A DNA stretch of 64,000 bases from Oscillospiraceae bacterium (lineage in GTDB: Bacteria > Bacillota > Clostridia > Oscillospirales > Oscillospiraceae). Below the pieces are notes generated by a model, which did not search any database, had not been told where the DNA came from, and worked only from the letters and a program-made list of their open reading frames with translations. Within the stretch, counting starts at the first letter, position 1, and each line of letters opens with the position of its first letter. Below, piece by piece: positions 35,635 to 43,951 of the stretch. The DNA lies in contig JAFWRM010000029.1 of NCBI GenBank assembly GCA_017519975.1, positions 1 to 64,000 of the forward strand. Reading direction: 5' to 3'. The translations under genes and the position numbers were made by a program.

Positions 35635-36218
35635 AAGGAAAGATCACCGTCATCGAACAGAACATGGCTGTAGTCGAATGCGGCGGAGTCGGTTTTCAGT
35701 GCATCGCTTCACTGAACACGCTCTCCCATCTGGAACTCGGCCAGGACGTGACGCTTTATACATACTGCAACATCCGGGAAGACGGTTTTGATATCTTTGG
35801 TTTTTATGAACTGAGCGAAAAGCGCAGTTTTGAAATGCTTCTGGGCGTATCCGGCGTAGGGCCGAAAGCCGCCGTATCCATACTGTCCGCCGTTACTCCG
35901 GAACAGCTGGCCATGGCGGTACTGGATCATGACGAGAAGCTGATCACAACGGCTCAGGGCGTTGGCAGAAAGATCGCCCAGCGCATCATTCTGGAGCTGC
36001 AGGACAAGATAAGCAAGGAGGCGGCCACTCTTTCCGCCTCGGGAAAAGGCGTGTCTTCCGCCCCCTCTCTCGGGTCATCAAAGCATAACGACGCTGCTGC
36101 AGCGCTCTCCGTACTCGGGTTCACCCCCTCTGAGATTTCCGCCCTGCTCCGCACCATTGATACAGAAAGCCTGACTCTTGAAGAGATCATCAAGGAAGCT
36201 CTGAAACACTCTGCTTAA
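35619..36218 (+). CDS. ruvA: Holliday junction branch migration protein RuvA
   Basis: RuvA is the tetrameric junction-binding subunit of RuvAB. The 199-residue protein shows the N-terminal OB fold (MFYYLKGKITVIEQN), two helix-hairpin-helix motifs (VSGVGPKAAVSIL near 77 and AQGVGRKIAQRIILEL near 113) and a flexible linker. The C-terminal RuvB-binding domain is ALSVLGFTPSEI. Starts inside ruvC and is followed by ruvB after 12 bases. Confidence 0.96.
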   Translation: MFYYLKGKITVIEQNMAVVECGGVGFQCIASLNTLSHLELGQDVTLYTYCNIREDGFDIFGFYELSEKRSFEMLLGVSGVGPKAAVSILSAVTPEQLAMAVLDHDEKLITTAQGVGRKIAQRIILELQDKISKEAATLSASGKGVSSAPSLGSSKHNDAAAALSVLGFTPSEISALLRTIDTESLTLEEIIKEALKHSA

Positions 36219-36230
36219 AGGAGGCACAGC

Positions 36231-37295
36231 ATGAGTATCGATTACAGTGATGATCGCGTTCCGGAGGAAAATCTTCTGGTTCCCTCTCACCTTACCGAAG
36301 ACTCCAGTGAGTTCAGCCTTCGGCCCCAGTATCTTTCTGAATACATCGGTCAGGAAAAGGCGAAAAACAATCTCAGGGTCTTCATTGAGGGGGCAAAACG
36401 CCGCGGAGAGCCGCTGGATCACGTGATCCTTCACGGGCCTCCCGGACTTGGCAAAACGACGCTCGCGGCGATCATCGCCAACGAACTTGGCGTACAGATG
36501 AAGAAGACCAGCGGTCCCGCGATAGAAAAGCCCAAGGATCTGGCGGCACTTCTGACAAATCTGAACGAGAACGACGTTCTTTTCATCGACGAGATCCATC
36601 GGATGAACCGATCCATCGAGGAAATCCTGTATCCGGCGATGGAGGATAAGAAGCTGGACATCATCATCGGTCAGGGTCCTGCGGCAACGGCCATCTCTCT
36701 CGAACTGAAGAATTTTACTCTTGTAGGTGCGACTACGCGTTCCGGCATGCTGAGCTCTCCTCTAAGGGACAGATTCGGCATTGATCTCAAACTGGAATTG
36801 TATACGGACGAAGAACTGGCAATGATCGTGGAAAGATCCGCATCTCTCCTTGGGATCCAGACGGAACACGCCGGCGTCATGGAGATCGCTTCCCGCAGCC
36901 GCGGCACGCCCCGTATCGCCAACCGTCTTCTCCGACGGGTACGCGACTTTGCCGAGGTCGCAGGAAACGGCGTGATCACAAAGACGACGGCTGACCTTGC
37001 CCTCAACCGGCTGGAGATCGACGCCGAAGGTCTTGACTCCGTCGACCGCCGTCTGCTGGAAGGGATCATAGTCAACTATGGCGGAGGCCCCGTCGGTCTG
37101 GACACTCTGGCTGCCACCATCAACGAAGAGTCCGTAACCATTGAAGACGTATACGAACCGTTTCTCATGCAGAAGGGCTACCTGACCAGGACCCCCCGCG
37201 GCCGGTGCGCGACTCCAAAGGCGTACGCTCATCTTGGACTATCCTTCCCCGGCGCACAGTCCTCCGCGCAGTTGAATTTTCTTGAGGATCCGTGA
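36231..37295 (+). CDS. ruvB: Holliday junction helicase RuvB
   Basis: RuvB is the AAA+ motor of branch migration. The 354-residue protein opens with the conserved [16 protein letters not shown] near 26. Walker A is [11 protein letters not shown] near 64, Walker [10 protein letters not shown] near 112, sensor 1 in LVGATTRSG near 160 and the arginine finger in PLRDRFG near 173. A C-terminal winged helix ends in [11 protein letters not shown]. Last gene of ruvCAB. Confidence 0.97.
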   Translation: MSIDYSDDRVPEENLLVPSHLTEDSSEFSLRPQYLSEYIGQEKAKNNLRVFIEGAKRRGEPLDHVILHGPPGLGKTTLAAIIANELGVQMKKTSGPAIEKPKDLAALLTNLNENDVLFIDEIHRMNRSIEEILYPAMEDKKLDIIIGQGPAATAISLELKNFTLVGATTRSGMLSSPLRDRFGIDLKLELYTDEELAMIVERSASLLGIQTEHAGVMEIASRSRGTPRIANRLLRRVRDFAEVAGNGVITKTTADLALNRLEIDAEGLDSVDRRLLEGIIVNYGGGPVGLDTLAATINEESVTIEDVYEPFLMQKGYLTRTPRGRCATPKAYAHLGLSFPGAQSSAQLNFLEDP

Positions 37296-37382
37296 CGCCG
37301 TAAATTGGTCACGCCGTCGGCAGATCCCTCGAACAAACGCTTTTCAGAACGGCATGTGCCGGCGCCGACAGCAGAATAATTC

Positions 37383-37410
37383 TTGACATATCCAATTATT
37401 CGGCTATAAT
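37383..37410 (+). promoter_or_regulatory. Consensus promoter for the sigma-factor gene
   Basis: A perfect TTGACA (37383-37388), a 16-base spacer and a perfect TATAAT (37405-37410). Confidence 0.8.
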
Positions 37411-37453
37411 TAGATAATCGTTAAGTTATGCTATTTAGCAATTATTGTGTGCC

Positions 37454-38062
37454 ATGCCAGATCATTTATCCAACAATACTGAACAACGGCTCTGGGACGG
37501 ATTCCGTTCCGGCGACACGGCAAGTACGGATCAGCTTCTGAAAATGTATGCTCCGCTGGTTCGCTCCTGCAGCAGATCTTTTTTTCTGAACGGCGGTGAA
37601 ATGGAAGATCTGATGCAGGAAGGGATGTTGGCGCTTCTGAACGCCATGTACGCATATTCGCCGGATCGCGGCACCAGTTTTTCATCTTTTGCCGCCGTCT
37701 GCATCAGAAACCGTATCATAGATGCTGTCAAGGCATACGGAAGCGGAAGAGACGCTCTGGATCATTCCCTTTCGATAGATTCTGCGGATCTGAAGGATGA
37801 AATCCTCTCCGGTCAGCTCTGCGTAACCGATCCTGAGGATGTGGTGATCCGTTCCGAACTGGCTGCCAGCGCTCTTCAGCAGCTTCAGGAAACCCTCACC
37901 CCTCTGGAAAAGGAAATCCTTTCGGATTATCTGGCAGGGCTGTCTTATCGTGAGATCGCGCAGCGAAGCGGCCGAAGCACAAAGAGCGTGGATAATTCCA
38001 TTCAGCGGATCCGGAAAAAAGTCCAGTCCATCATTCATCAAGGCAATAACAGCGAACGCTGA
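37454..38062 (+). CDS. RNA polymerase sigma factor, SigH-like
   Basis: A 202-residue sigma-70-family factor. Region 2 holds EDLMQEGMLALLNAMYAY near 47 and TSFSSFAAVCIRNRIIDAVK near 73, as in SigH. Region 4 holds LTPLEKEILSDYLAGLSYREIAQRSGRS with the HTH near 150-185. The linker SLSIDSADLKDEI is SigH-like. It may drive transition-state or sporulation genes, but the regulon cannot be seen. Start is ATG 37454 or TTG 37445; the in-frame stop at 37436 excludes earlier ones and neither has a good SD. Confidence 0.85.
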   Translation: MPDHLSNNTEQRLWDGFRSGDTASTDQLLKMYAPLVRSCSRSFFLNGGEMEDLMQEGMLALLNAMYAYSPDRGTSFSSFAAVCIRNRIIDAVKAYGSGRDALDHSLSIDSADLKDEILSGQLCVTDPEDVVIRSELAASALQQLQETLTPLEKEILSDYLAGLSYREIAQRSGRSTKSVDNSIQRIRKKVQSIIHQGNNSER

Positions 38063-38111
38063 ATTGCATATACAGCCCCTTGGGTAATCTAGGTCAAAGA
38101 GAGGATCGATC

Positions 38112-38390
38112 ATGGAAGACAAGACATTGGTGTGCAAAGAGTGCGGTCAGGAATTTGTATTTACCGTCGGTGAACAGGAGTTTTACGCACAGCGCGGTTT
38201 CCAGAATGAGCCCCAGCGCTGCAAATCCTGCCGCGATGCCCGCAAAAACGCTGCCCGCGGCCCCCGCGAGTATTTTACGACCGTTTGCGCCAGATGCGGC
38301 GGCGAAGCTCGGGTTCCCTTTGAGCCCAAGACCGACAGACCGGTCTACTGCAGCGATTGCTTCGCTAAGATGAGAGAAGAGCAGAACTGA
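38112..38390 (+). CDS. Small zinc-ribbon protein with two Cys-pair sets
   Basis: A 92-residue protein with eight cysteines in four CxxC pairs. CKECGQEF near residue 8 pairs with CKSC near 37, and CARCGG near 58 pairs with CSDC near 80, making two likely zinc ribbons. The first segment (CKECGQEFVFTVGEQEFYAQRGF in two pieces) is a known probable zinc-binding domain (zf-trcl). The role is not known. It follows the sigma-factor gene by 49 bases on the same strand and ends in a strong terminator. Confidence 0.8.
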   Translation: MEDKTLVCKECGQEFVFTVGEQEFYAQRGFQNEPQRCKSCRDARKNAARGPREYFTTVCARCGGEARVPFEPKTDRPVYCSDCFAKMREEQN

Positions 38391-38450
38391 TTTCTGTTCT
38401 TTGGGATCGGTTTTTCCGTTCCTTTTCATGTTTTCAGAAAAAGACGCTGT

Positions 38451-38488
38451 AAAAAAAGACCTGCCCGTAAAAGGGCAGGTCTTTTTTT
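38451..38488. terminator. Bidirectional terminator
   Basis: A perfect 16-bp stem, 38451-38466 with 38473-38488, with A7 and T7 ends. It separates the zinc-ribbon gene from rpsR. Confidence 0.9.
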
Positions 38489-38498
38489 ACTCTTCGAA

Positions 38499-38738
38499 TC
38501 AATCGGTAACGTAAGGCAGCAGCGCTACCTGACGTGCGCGCTTGATGGCTACCATGAGCTCACGCTGATGCGCGGCACAGGTTCCGGTCGTTCTGCGGGG
38601 CAGGATCTTGCTTCTCTCGGACATGAACCGTCTGAGCTTTGCCGTATCCTTGTAGTCGATGTGCTGGCATTTGTCAACACAGAACTGACACACCTTGCGG
38701 CGCTTACGGCCCCGGGAATTATCTCTCTCGTTAGCCAC
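38499..38738 (-). CDS. rpsR: 30S ribosomal protein S18
   Basis: A 79-residue S18 with [13 protein letters not shown] near 10 carrying a Cys pair, [22 protein letters not shown] near 28 in two parts and [19 protein letters not shown] near 52. It is the last gene of rpsF-ssb-rpsR. Confidence 0.97.
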   Translation of the reverse strand: MANERDNSRGRKRRKVCQFCVDKCQHIDYKDTAKLRRFMSERSKILPRRTTGTCAAHQRELMVAIKRARQVALLPYVTD

Positions 38739-38767
38739 TGTATTATCCTCCTGATAATGATTTCGGA

Positions 38768-39220
38768 TCAGAACGGCAGATCGCCGTCGTCTTCATCCAG
38801 CGCTTCAAATTCCGAAGGCTGAACAGAGGCGGAGAACCCGCTGTTGTTGTAATCGGTCCTGGAAGGTTCACCGGCGCCAAAGCCGGATGCTTCCCTGCTT
38901 TTTCTGCTCTCGGTAAAATACGCGTTGTCACAGACCACTTCGGCCGAGCGTCGCTTGTTCCCTTCTCTGTCCGTCCATTCGCGGATCTGAAGGCTGCCGG
39001 ACACCGCAAGCATCTGACCTTTGGAGAAATACTTCGAGATGAATTCTCCGGTCTGCCGCCACGCCACGCAGTCGATGAAATCGACCGGACGCTCTCCGCC
39101 GTCCTTCGGCGCATATCTGCGGTCAACGGCAAGCGTAAAGGAAGCGACGGGAGTTCCGCTCTGCGTATGACGGAGCTCCGGATCGCGGGTCAGTCGGCCC
39201 ATAAGATCAATGTGATTCAT
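38768..39220 (-). CDS. ssb: Single-stranded DNA-binding protein
   Basis: A 150-residue OB-fold protein beginning [17 protein letters not shown]. The core holds [14 protein letters not shown] near 28 and [15 protein letters not shown] near 47. A disordered linker precedes the acidic tip DDDGDLPF that binds partner proteins. It sits between rpsF and rpsR, as usual in Firmicutes. Confidence 0.97.
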   Translation of the reverse strand: MNHIDLMGRLTRDPELRHTQSGTPVASFTLAVDRRYAPKDGGERPVDFIDCVAWRQTGEFISKYFSKGQMLAVSGSLQIREWTDREGNKRRSAEVVCDNAYFTESRKSREASGFGAGEPSRTDYNNSGFSASVQPSEFEALDEDDGDLPF

Positions 39221-39232
39221 ACACGGACCTCC

Positions 39233-39529
39233 TTACGCGCCTTCAACCGTGATCAGACTGCGTACCACGCCGTCCGTGATGTGCAGGATTCGATCCAGTT
39301 CCGCGGGAAACTCGGGTCCGCAGGTGAACTTAACCAGCACATAGTAGCCTTCCGGCTTGTCGTTGATGAGATAGGCCAGCTTGCGCTTGCCCCACTCTTC
39401 CATCTCGACGATCTCGCCGTTCGCCTCGATCAGGCTCTTGAACCGTTCCACGATCGCAGCTGTTTCCTCTTCCGTCTTGTCAACGTCAATGATGTACAGC
39501 AGCTCATACTTTTCTGTGGATTTTGCCAT
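39233..39529 (-). CDS. rpsF: 30S ribosomal protein S6
   Basis: A 98-residue S6 with YELLYIIDVDKTEEE near 7, EEWGKRKLAYLINDKPEGYY near 50 and a C-terminal ITDGVVRSLITV. The start is ATG 39529 or the adjacent ATG 39532, both behind AAGGAGGTG. First gene of rpsF-ssb-rpsR. Confidence 0.96.
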   Translation of the reverse strand: MAKSTEKYELLYIIDVDKTEEETAAIVERFKSLIEANGEIVEMEEWGKRKLAYLINDKPEGYYVLVKFTCGPEFPAELDRILHITDGVVRSLITVEGA

Positions 39530-39559
39530 CATTTGCACCTCCTTCTGGACTGTTGGCCC

Positions 39560-39576
39560 CCTTGATGGGAGCAAGG
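39560..39576 (-). promoter_or_regulatory. Leader hairpin before rpsF, possible r-protein control element
   Basis: CCTTG and CAAGG close a 7-base loop in the roughly 80-base leader of rpsF. S6:S18 autoregulatory leaders occur in many bacteria; the match here is not strong enough to be sure. Confidence 0.3.
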
Positions 39577-39619
39577 ATTGACGCAGTTATCCTGCGTGCC
39601 TGCTGAAACAGGCTTTATA

Positions 39620-39647
39620 ATTATACACGATGGCGTTCTCATGTCAA
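39620..39647 (-). promoter_or_regulatory. Promoter for rpsF-ssb-rpsR
   Basis: Read leftward: TTGACA (39642-39647), 16 bases, TATAAT (39620-39625). Confidence 0.75.
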
Positions 39648-39746
39648 CTCATTTTTTACCGGAATAATGAAAAAACATATGGCTTTTTAGTGGATCAGGA
39701 CTGTATAATAGATGAGGTAAATCTGTACTGAAAAGGAGCTTTGTGT

Positions 39747-40907
39747 ATGTATCAGCAGCATCAGTTCAGCTGCCCCATTATTTCAGGCTGGGGCAGCATC
39801 AGCGTTCTCGGAGACAAGATCCGTGAACTGTCGTGTTCCAGACCGCTGGTCGTCACCGACCGCGGCGTCAAAGATGCCGGCGTCATCGATAAGGTCGGCG
39901 GCATCCTGCGTGAGGCGGGTCTGGAATTCACGGTATACGACGGCGTCCGACCCGACCCTTCCGCGGAAATCGTGGACGAGGCCGTGGAAGCCGGACTGGC
40001 CTTCGGATGCGACATCGTTATCGGCGTCGGCGGCGGCAGCAGCATGGACACCGCCAAGGCCGCCACGGTGCGCCTCAGCGGATATGAGGGGCTTACAAAG
40101 GACTACGTCCTCGCCGTACCGCTGAAGCTGGAGACGAAAGTCCCTGTGATTCTGGTCCCCACGACCACCGGCACCGGCAGCGAGGTCACAAGAGTTGCGG
40201 TGATCTCCCGCCCCGAATTCAACGTAAAATGGAGCGTACACCTCAAAAACACGACGCTTGCCATCGTGGATCCTCAGTTTACGGTCACTCTTCCCCGTCA
40301 GGAAACGGCAAATACCGGGCTGGACGCCCTTGCGCATGCCACGGAAGCGCTGACCAGCAAAGGCGCCGATATGTATTCCGACCTGTTTGCTGTCGCTGCC
40401 ATCCGGAAGATAGCGGAATATCTGTACCGCAGCTGGTCAGAACCCGAAAACACGGACGCCAGAACGAACATGGCCGTTGCGGCCAACTGGGCGGGGCTCG
40501 CCTTCGATTGTCCCATGTGCCATCTCCCACACGCCATCGGTGACGCTTTCGGATGCCACTTCCACACGGAGCATGGTCACAGCTGCTCTCTGGGTCTGGC
40601 TGAGGGGATGCGCCTCGTCGCTCCGGTCGTTCCGGAAAAGATGGCGATCATCGCAGAGGCGATGGGCATTTCGCTGACCGGGACAGAGACCGGCGAACAG
40701 CTCGGTGACCTTGTAGCGGACTGGATCTACGCGCTGATGAGGAAGATGGAGTTCGTATCTCTGCACTCCATGGGCATCTCCCGGGAAGACGTCGTCGCCT
40801 GCGCGAAAGACGTCTCCGTCAATCATCTTGCCAGCTACTGTCCGGTCCCGATCACAGAAGAAACGGCCGCTGAGGTGCTCGGACGGCTGTACGATAATTA
40901 TCAGTAA
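39747..40907 (+). CDS. Iron-containing alcohol dehydrogenase
   Basis: A 386-residue group III (iron) alcohol dehydrogenase. The NAD loop is IGVGGGSSMDTAKA near 95 and PTTTGTGSEVTRVAV near 139. Metal ligands lie in LDALAHATEAL near 192-200 and in CHLPHAIGDAFGCHF followed by EHGHSC near 250-275. This second segment is richer in His and Cys than the usual HALAHPLG...PHG. The start is ATG 39747 after AAGGAG. It may reduce an aldehyde with NADH. A perfect TATAAT at 39704-39709 lies upstream, with a poor -35. The next gene follows after 15 bases. Confidence 0.88.
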   Translation: MYQQHQFSCPIISGWGSISVLGDKIRELSCSRPLVVTDRGVKDAGVIDKVGGILREAGLEFTVYDGVRPDPSAEIVDEAVEAGLAFGCDIVIGVGGGSSMDTAKAATVRLSGYEGLTKDYVLAVPLKLETKVPVILVPTTTGTGSEVTRVAVISRPEFNVKWSVHLKNTTLAIVDPQFTVTLPRQETANTGLDALAHATEALTSKGADMYSDLFAVAAIRKIAEYLYRSWSEPENTDARTNMAVAANWAGLAFDCPMCHLPHAIGDAFGCHFHTEHGHSCSLGLAEGMRLVAPVVPEKMAIIAEAMGISLTGTETGEQLGDLVADWIYALMRKMEFVSLHSMGISREDVVACAKDVSVNHLASYCPVPITEETAAEVLGRLYDNYQ

Positions 40908-40922
40908 CAACGGAGGCAGAAC

Positions 40923-41360
40923 ATGGACAGGGACATTTTTGAACAGAAGCTCGTTTCCAGCCTCAACTGTGCGCAGATCGTTTTCTCTTCCTTCTGCGAA
41001 GACACGGGCGTGACCGAGGACCAGGCTGAACTGCTGACGTCGGCTTTCGGCGGCGGGATGCACAGCGGAGAAACATGCGGCGCCGTTGTCGGCGGGCTGC
41101 TCGCGCTTGGAGCAAAGTACGGGACGAAAATTCCGGTAAATCAGACCGATATGGAAAACATGCGTGAAAAAACGCTGGCTTTCCGGTCGCGTTTCAAGGA
41201 GAAGCACGGCAGCTGCCTGTGCCGGGATATTCTCGGTGTCGACTGCTCCACGCCTGAGGGAATGGCGATCATTGAGGAAAAAGGCCTTCACCAGAGCGTA
41301 TGTCCTCATGTGATGGAGGACGCCATAGAGATCGTTGAAGATCTTCTGGACGAAGACTGA
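40923..41360 (+). CDS. C_GCAxxG_C_C family protein
   Basis: A 145-residue protein of the C_GCAxxG_C_C family. The conserved cysteines appear in LNCAQIVFSSFCED near 15, FGGGMHSGETCGAVVGGLLALG near 42 in two pieces, SCLCRDILGVDC near 97 and SVCPHVMEDAIE near 127. The family is thought to bind a redox cofactor or metal; its activity is not known. It lies 15 bases after the alcohol dehydrogenase and is transcribed with it. Confidence 0.88.
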   Translation: MDRDIFEQKLVSSLNCAQIVFSSFCEDTGVTEDQAELLTSAFGGGMHSGETCGAVVGGLLALGAKYGTKIPVNQTDMENMREKTLAFRSRFKEKHGSCLCRDILGVDCSTPEGMAIIEEKGLHQSVCPHVMEDAIEIVEDLLDED

Positions 41361-41381
41361 TCCGAGACCACGCAGCATGAA

Positions 41382-41419
41382 GCCCGCGGCGGGAATTTCC
41401 CGACCGCGGGCTATTTTAT
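41382..41419 (+). terminator. Terminator after the dehydrogenase operon
   Basis: A 9-bp GC stem, 41382-41390 with 41405-41413, inner loop itself able to pair, followed by ATTTTATTT. Confidence 0.7.
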
Positions 41420-41428
41420 TTGATGTCG

Positions 41429-43036
41429 TCAGTAATATTCTCTCTTATCCTTCATCATTTCCAAATACTCGTCGTACGTTACGCGCCGATCCGTAATGGA
41501 ACCGTCGTCGTTGAATTCGATGATGCGGTTTGCTACGGTCTGAGTCATCTGATGATCGTGGGTGGAGAAGATGATGTTTCCCTTGAAATCATTCATTCCA
41601 TTATTCAGCGCCGCTACGCTTTCCAGATCCAGATGATTGGTAGGCTGATCCAGCAGCAGCACGCTGGCTCCGGAAAGCATCAGCCGGCTCAGCATGCACC
41701 TGACCTTTTCCCCGCCGGACAGCACCTTTACCGGTTTATAGACGTCATCGTTGGTAAACAGCATGCGTCCGAGAAAGGTGCGAAGGTAGCTTTCCCGCTT
41801 GTCCTCGGAAAACTGCCTCATCCAGTCGATGATGGAAAGATCGCAGTCGTTGAAATACGGTCCGTTATCTTTCGGGAAGTAGGACTGGGTCGTAGAAACG
41901 CCCCATTTGATCGTCCCTTCGTCCGGTTCTCTCTCCCCCGCCAGCAGCTGGAACATGGCGGTGATCGTATTTTCATTGGACCCGATGAAAGCGATCTTAT
42001 CCCCCCGGTCCATGATGAAACTGATCTTGTCCAGGATCTTAACGCCGTCGACCGTCAGGGAAACGTCCGTCACGAACAGGCGATCCTTTCCGGGCTCTCT
42101 CGCCATCTGAAAACCGACCCAGGGGTATCGGCGGGATGACGCAGGGATCTCTTCCAGCTTGATTTTTTCCAGCAGTTTTCTTCTGCTTGTGGCCTGACGT
42201 GATTTGGATTTGTTTGCGGAAAACCGGCGGATGAATTCCTCAAGCTCCCGGATCTTCTCCTCTCCCTTTTTGTTCTTTTCCTTGATCAGCTTCTGCATCA
42301 GCTGAGAAGCGTCGTACCAGAAATCATAGTTGCCCACATACATGCGGATCTTTCCGTAATCGATGTCCACGATGTGAGTACACACGTTGTTCAGAAAATA
42401 CCGGTCGTGGGAAACTACGATGACCGTCCCATCGTAATCCATCAGAAAATCTTCCAGCCATACCACGGAGTTTATGTCCAGATTGTTGGTGGGCTCATCC
42501 AGCATGATGATGTCCGGATGCCCGAACAGTGCCTGAGCGAGCAGAACCTTTACCTTCTGCCGCGGTTCAAGTTCCGTCATGCCGCAGGTATGAAGCTCCG
42601 TGGGGATCCCCAGTCCCTGCAGCAGCTGCGATGCGTCGGATTCCGCTTCCCAGCCGCCGAGTTCTGCGTACTCCTCTTCAAGTTCCGCCGCGCGAAGCCC
42701 ATCCTCATCCGTAAAGTCTTCCTTCATGTACAGGGCGTCTTTCTCCAGCCCGCAATCGTACAGCCGCTTGTTTCCCATGATGACGGTGTCGATCACCGAA
42801 TATTCATCGTACATGTTCTGATCCTGTTTCAGCACGGACATGCGCACGCCGGGCTTGATCTCCACCGTTCCGCTGGTAGATTCCAGTTCTCCCGAAAGCA
42901 CTTTCAGAAATGTGGATTTTCCTGCGCCGTTGGCACCGATAATGCCGTAGCAGTTGCCCGGTGTGAACTGAAGATCCACACGGGAAAACAGCGGCTGTCC
43001 TCCGAACTGGACACTGAGATTGTTGACTGTGATCAT
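41429..43036 (-). CDS. ABC-F family ATPase, YkpA-like
   Basis: A 535-residue cytosolic protein with two ATPase domains and no membrane segment, the ABC-F type that acts on ribosomes. Domain 1 has GANGAGKS near 34 and MLDEPTNNLD near 178-187. Its signature region reads LEPRQKVK, far from LSGGQ. Domain 2 has a Walker A of GSNENTIT, lacking the GxGKS form, signature LSGGEKVRC, and Walker B LLLDQPTNHLD with Gln464 where Glu is expected. The linker between the domains is present (RRFSANKSKSRQATSRRKLL in two parts). Not part of an operon with its neighbours. Confidence 0.92.
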   Translation of the reverse strand: MITVNNLSVQFGGQPLFSRVDLQFTPGNCYGIIGANGAGKSTFLKVLSGELESTSGTVEIKPGVRMSVLKQDQNMYDEYSVIDTVIMGNKRLYDCGLEKDALYMKEDFTDEDGLRAAELEEEYAELGGWEAESDASQLLQGLGIPTELHTCGMTELEPRQKVKVLLAQALFGHPDIIMLDEPTNNLDINSVVWLEDFLMDYDGTVIVVSHDRYFLNNVCTHIVDIDYGKIRMYVGNYDFWYDASQLMQKLIKEKNKKGEEKIRELEEFIRRFSANKSKSRQATSRRKLLEKIKLEEIPASSRRYPWVGFQMAREPGKDRLFVTDVSLTVDGVKILDKISFIMDRGDKIAFIGSNENTITAMFQLLAGEREPDEGTIKWGVSTTQSYFPKDNGPYFNDCDLSIIDWMRQFSEDKRESYLRTFLGRMLFTNDDVYKPVKVLSGGEKVRCMLSRLMLSGASVLLLDQPTNHLDLESVAALNNGMNDFKGNIIFSTHDHQMTQTVANRIIEFNDDGSITDRRVTYDEYLEMMKDKREYY

Positions 43037-43060
43037 TGCCTTCTCCTTATTCAGAATTCA

Positions 43061-43098
43061 AAAAGGCCGGCAGCAGGTAAAACGCCTGTTGCCGGCCT
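43061..43098 (-). terminator. Terminator after yebC
   Basis: A 13-bp stem, 43066-43078 with 43086-43098, followed leftward by TTTTTG. Confidence 0.85.
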
Positions 43099-43109
43099 CA
43101 CCGTCTGCA

Positions 43110-43844
43110 TTATTCTTCGTCCCAGTTATGCCATACGTTCTGCACGTCGTCGTTATCCTCAAACATTTCGATCATCTTTTCCATGTTCTTGATGTCCTCG
43201 GGATCCGTCAGCTTGATGTAATTCTGAGGCACCATTTCGATCTGCGCGCTGAGGAAGTGATAACCTTCGGCGGCAAGCGCGTCGTTAACGGCGCTGAACG
43301 CCTCCGGAGAGGTATAGATCTCGAACACGCCTTCCTCGGTCTTCACGTCGTCCGCACCGGCTTCCAGCGCGCTGAGCATGATCGTATCCTCGTCGATCTC
43401 TTCGTCTTCATTGTCCACGACTATGACGCCCTTTTCGTCAAAGGACCAGGAAACGCACCCGGTCGCGCCGAGGTTCCCGCCGTACTTGTCAAAATGATGC
43501 CGGACCTCGGATGCCGTCCGATTGCGGTTGTCCGTCATGGCGTCTACGATAATGGCCACTCCGCTGGGCCCGTATCCTTCGTAGGTCACACGCTCGAAAT
43601 TATCCGCGTTTCCGGATCCGAGGGCCTTTTCGATGGTGCGTTTGATGTTGTCGTTCGGCATGTTGGCTGCCTTTGCTTTCGCGATGACGGTCGCCAAGCG
43701 GGAGTTGTTTGCGGGATCGCCGCTGCCGCCTTCCTTGACCGCGACGATGATCTCGCGTGCGATCTTCGTAAACGCCTGCGCACGCTTCGCGTCGGCGGCC
43801 CCCTTCGTTTTCTGTATGTTATGCCACTTGGAATGTCCGGACAT
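43110..43844 (-). CDS. YebC/PmpR-family protein
   Basis: A 244-residue protein of the YebC/PmpR family, first known as DNA-binding regulators and, in recent work, also as a factor easing translation of proline stretches. It opens MSGHSKWHNIQ, with KAKAANMPNDNIKRTIEKA near 57, VTYEGYGPSGVAI near 86 and EVRHHFDKYGGNLG near 108, all diagnostic. It is a single-gene unit with own promoter and terminator. The Glu-Pro tracts of the nearby secreted proteins would be natural clients of such an activity (inference). Confidence 0.93.
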   Translation of the reverse strand: MSGHSKWHNIQKTKGAADAKRAQAFTKIAREIIVAVKEGGSGDPANNSRLATVIAKAKAANMPNDNIKRTIEKALGSGNADNFERVTYEGYGPSGVAIIVDAMTDNRNRTASEVRHHFDKYGGNLGATGCVSWSFDEKGVIVVDNEDEEIDEDTIMLSALEAGADDVKTEEGVFEIYTSPEAFSAVNDALAAEGYHFLSAQIEMVPQNYIKLTDPEDIKNMEKMIEMFEDNDDVQNVWHNWDEE

Positions 43845-43886
43845 AAACAGTCACCTCACATAGATATCGTAATGAAAGTCTATGGG

Positions 43887-43915
43887 ATTATATCACAAAC
43901 CTCCTGCACTTGCAA
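43887..43915 (-). promoter_or_regulatory. Promoter for yebC
   Basis: Read leftward: TTGCAA (43910-43915), 17 bases, TATAAT (43887-43892), preceded by TGA. Confidence 0.7.
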
Positions 43916-43951
43916 GAAGGAAACCTCAGTCCGTGATCCCGTCCCTCGCTC

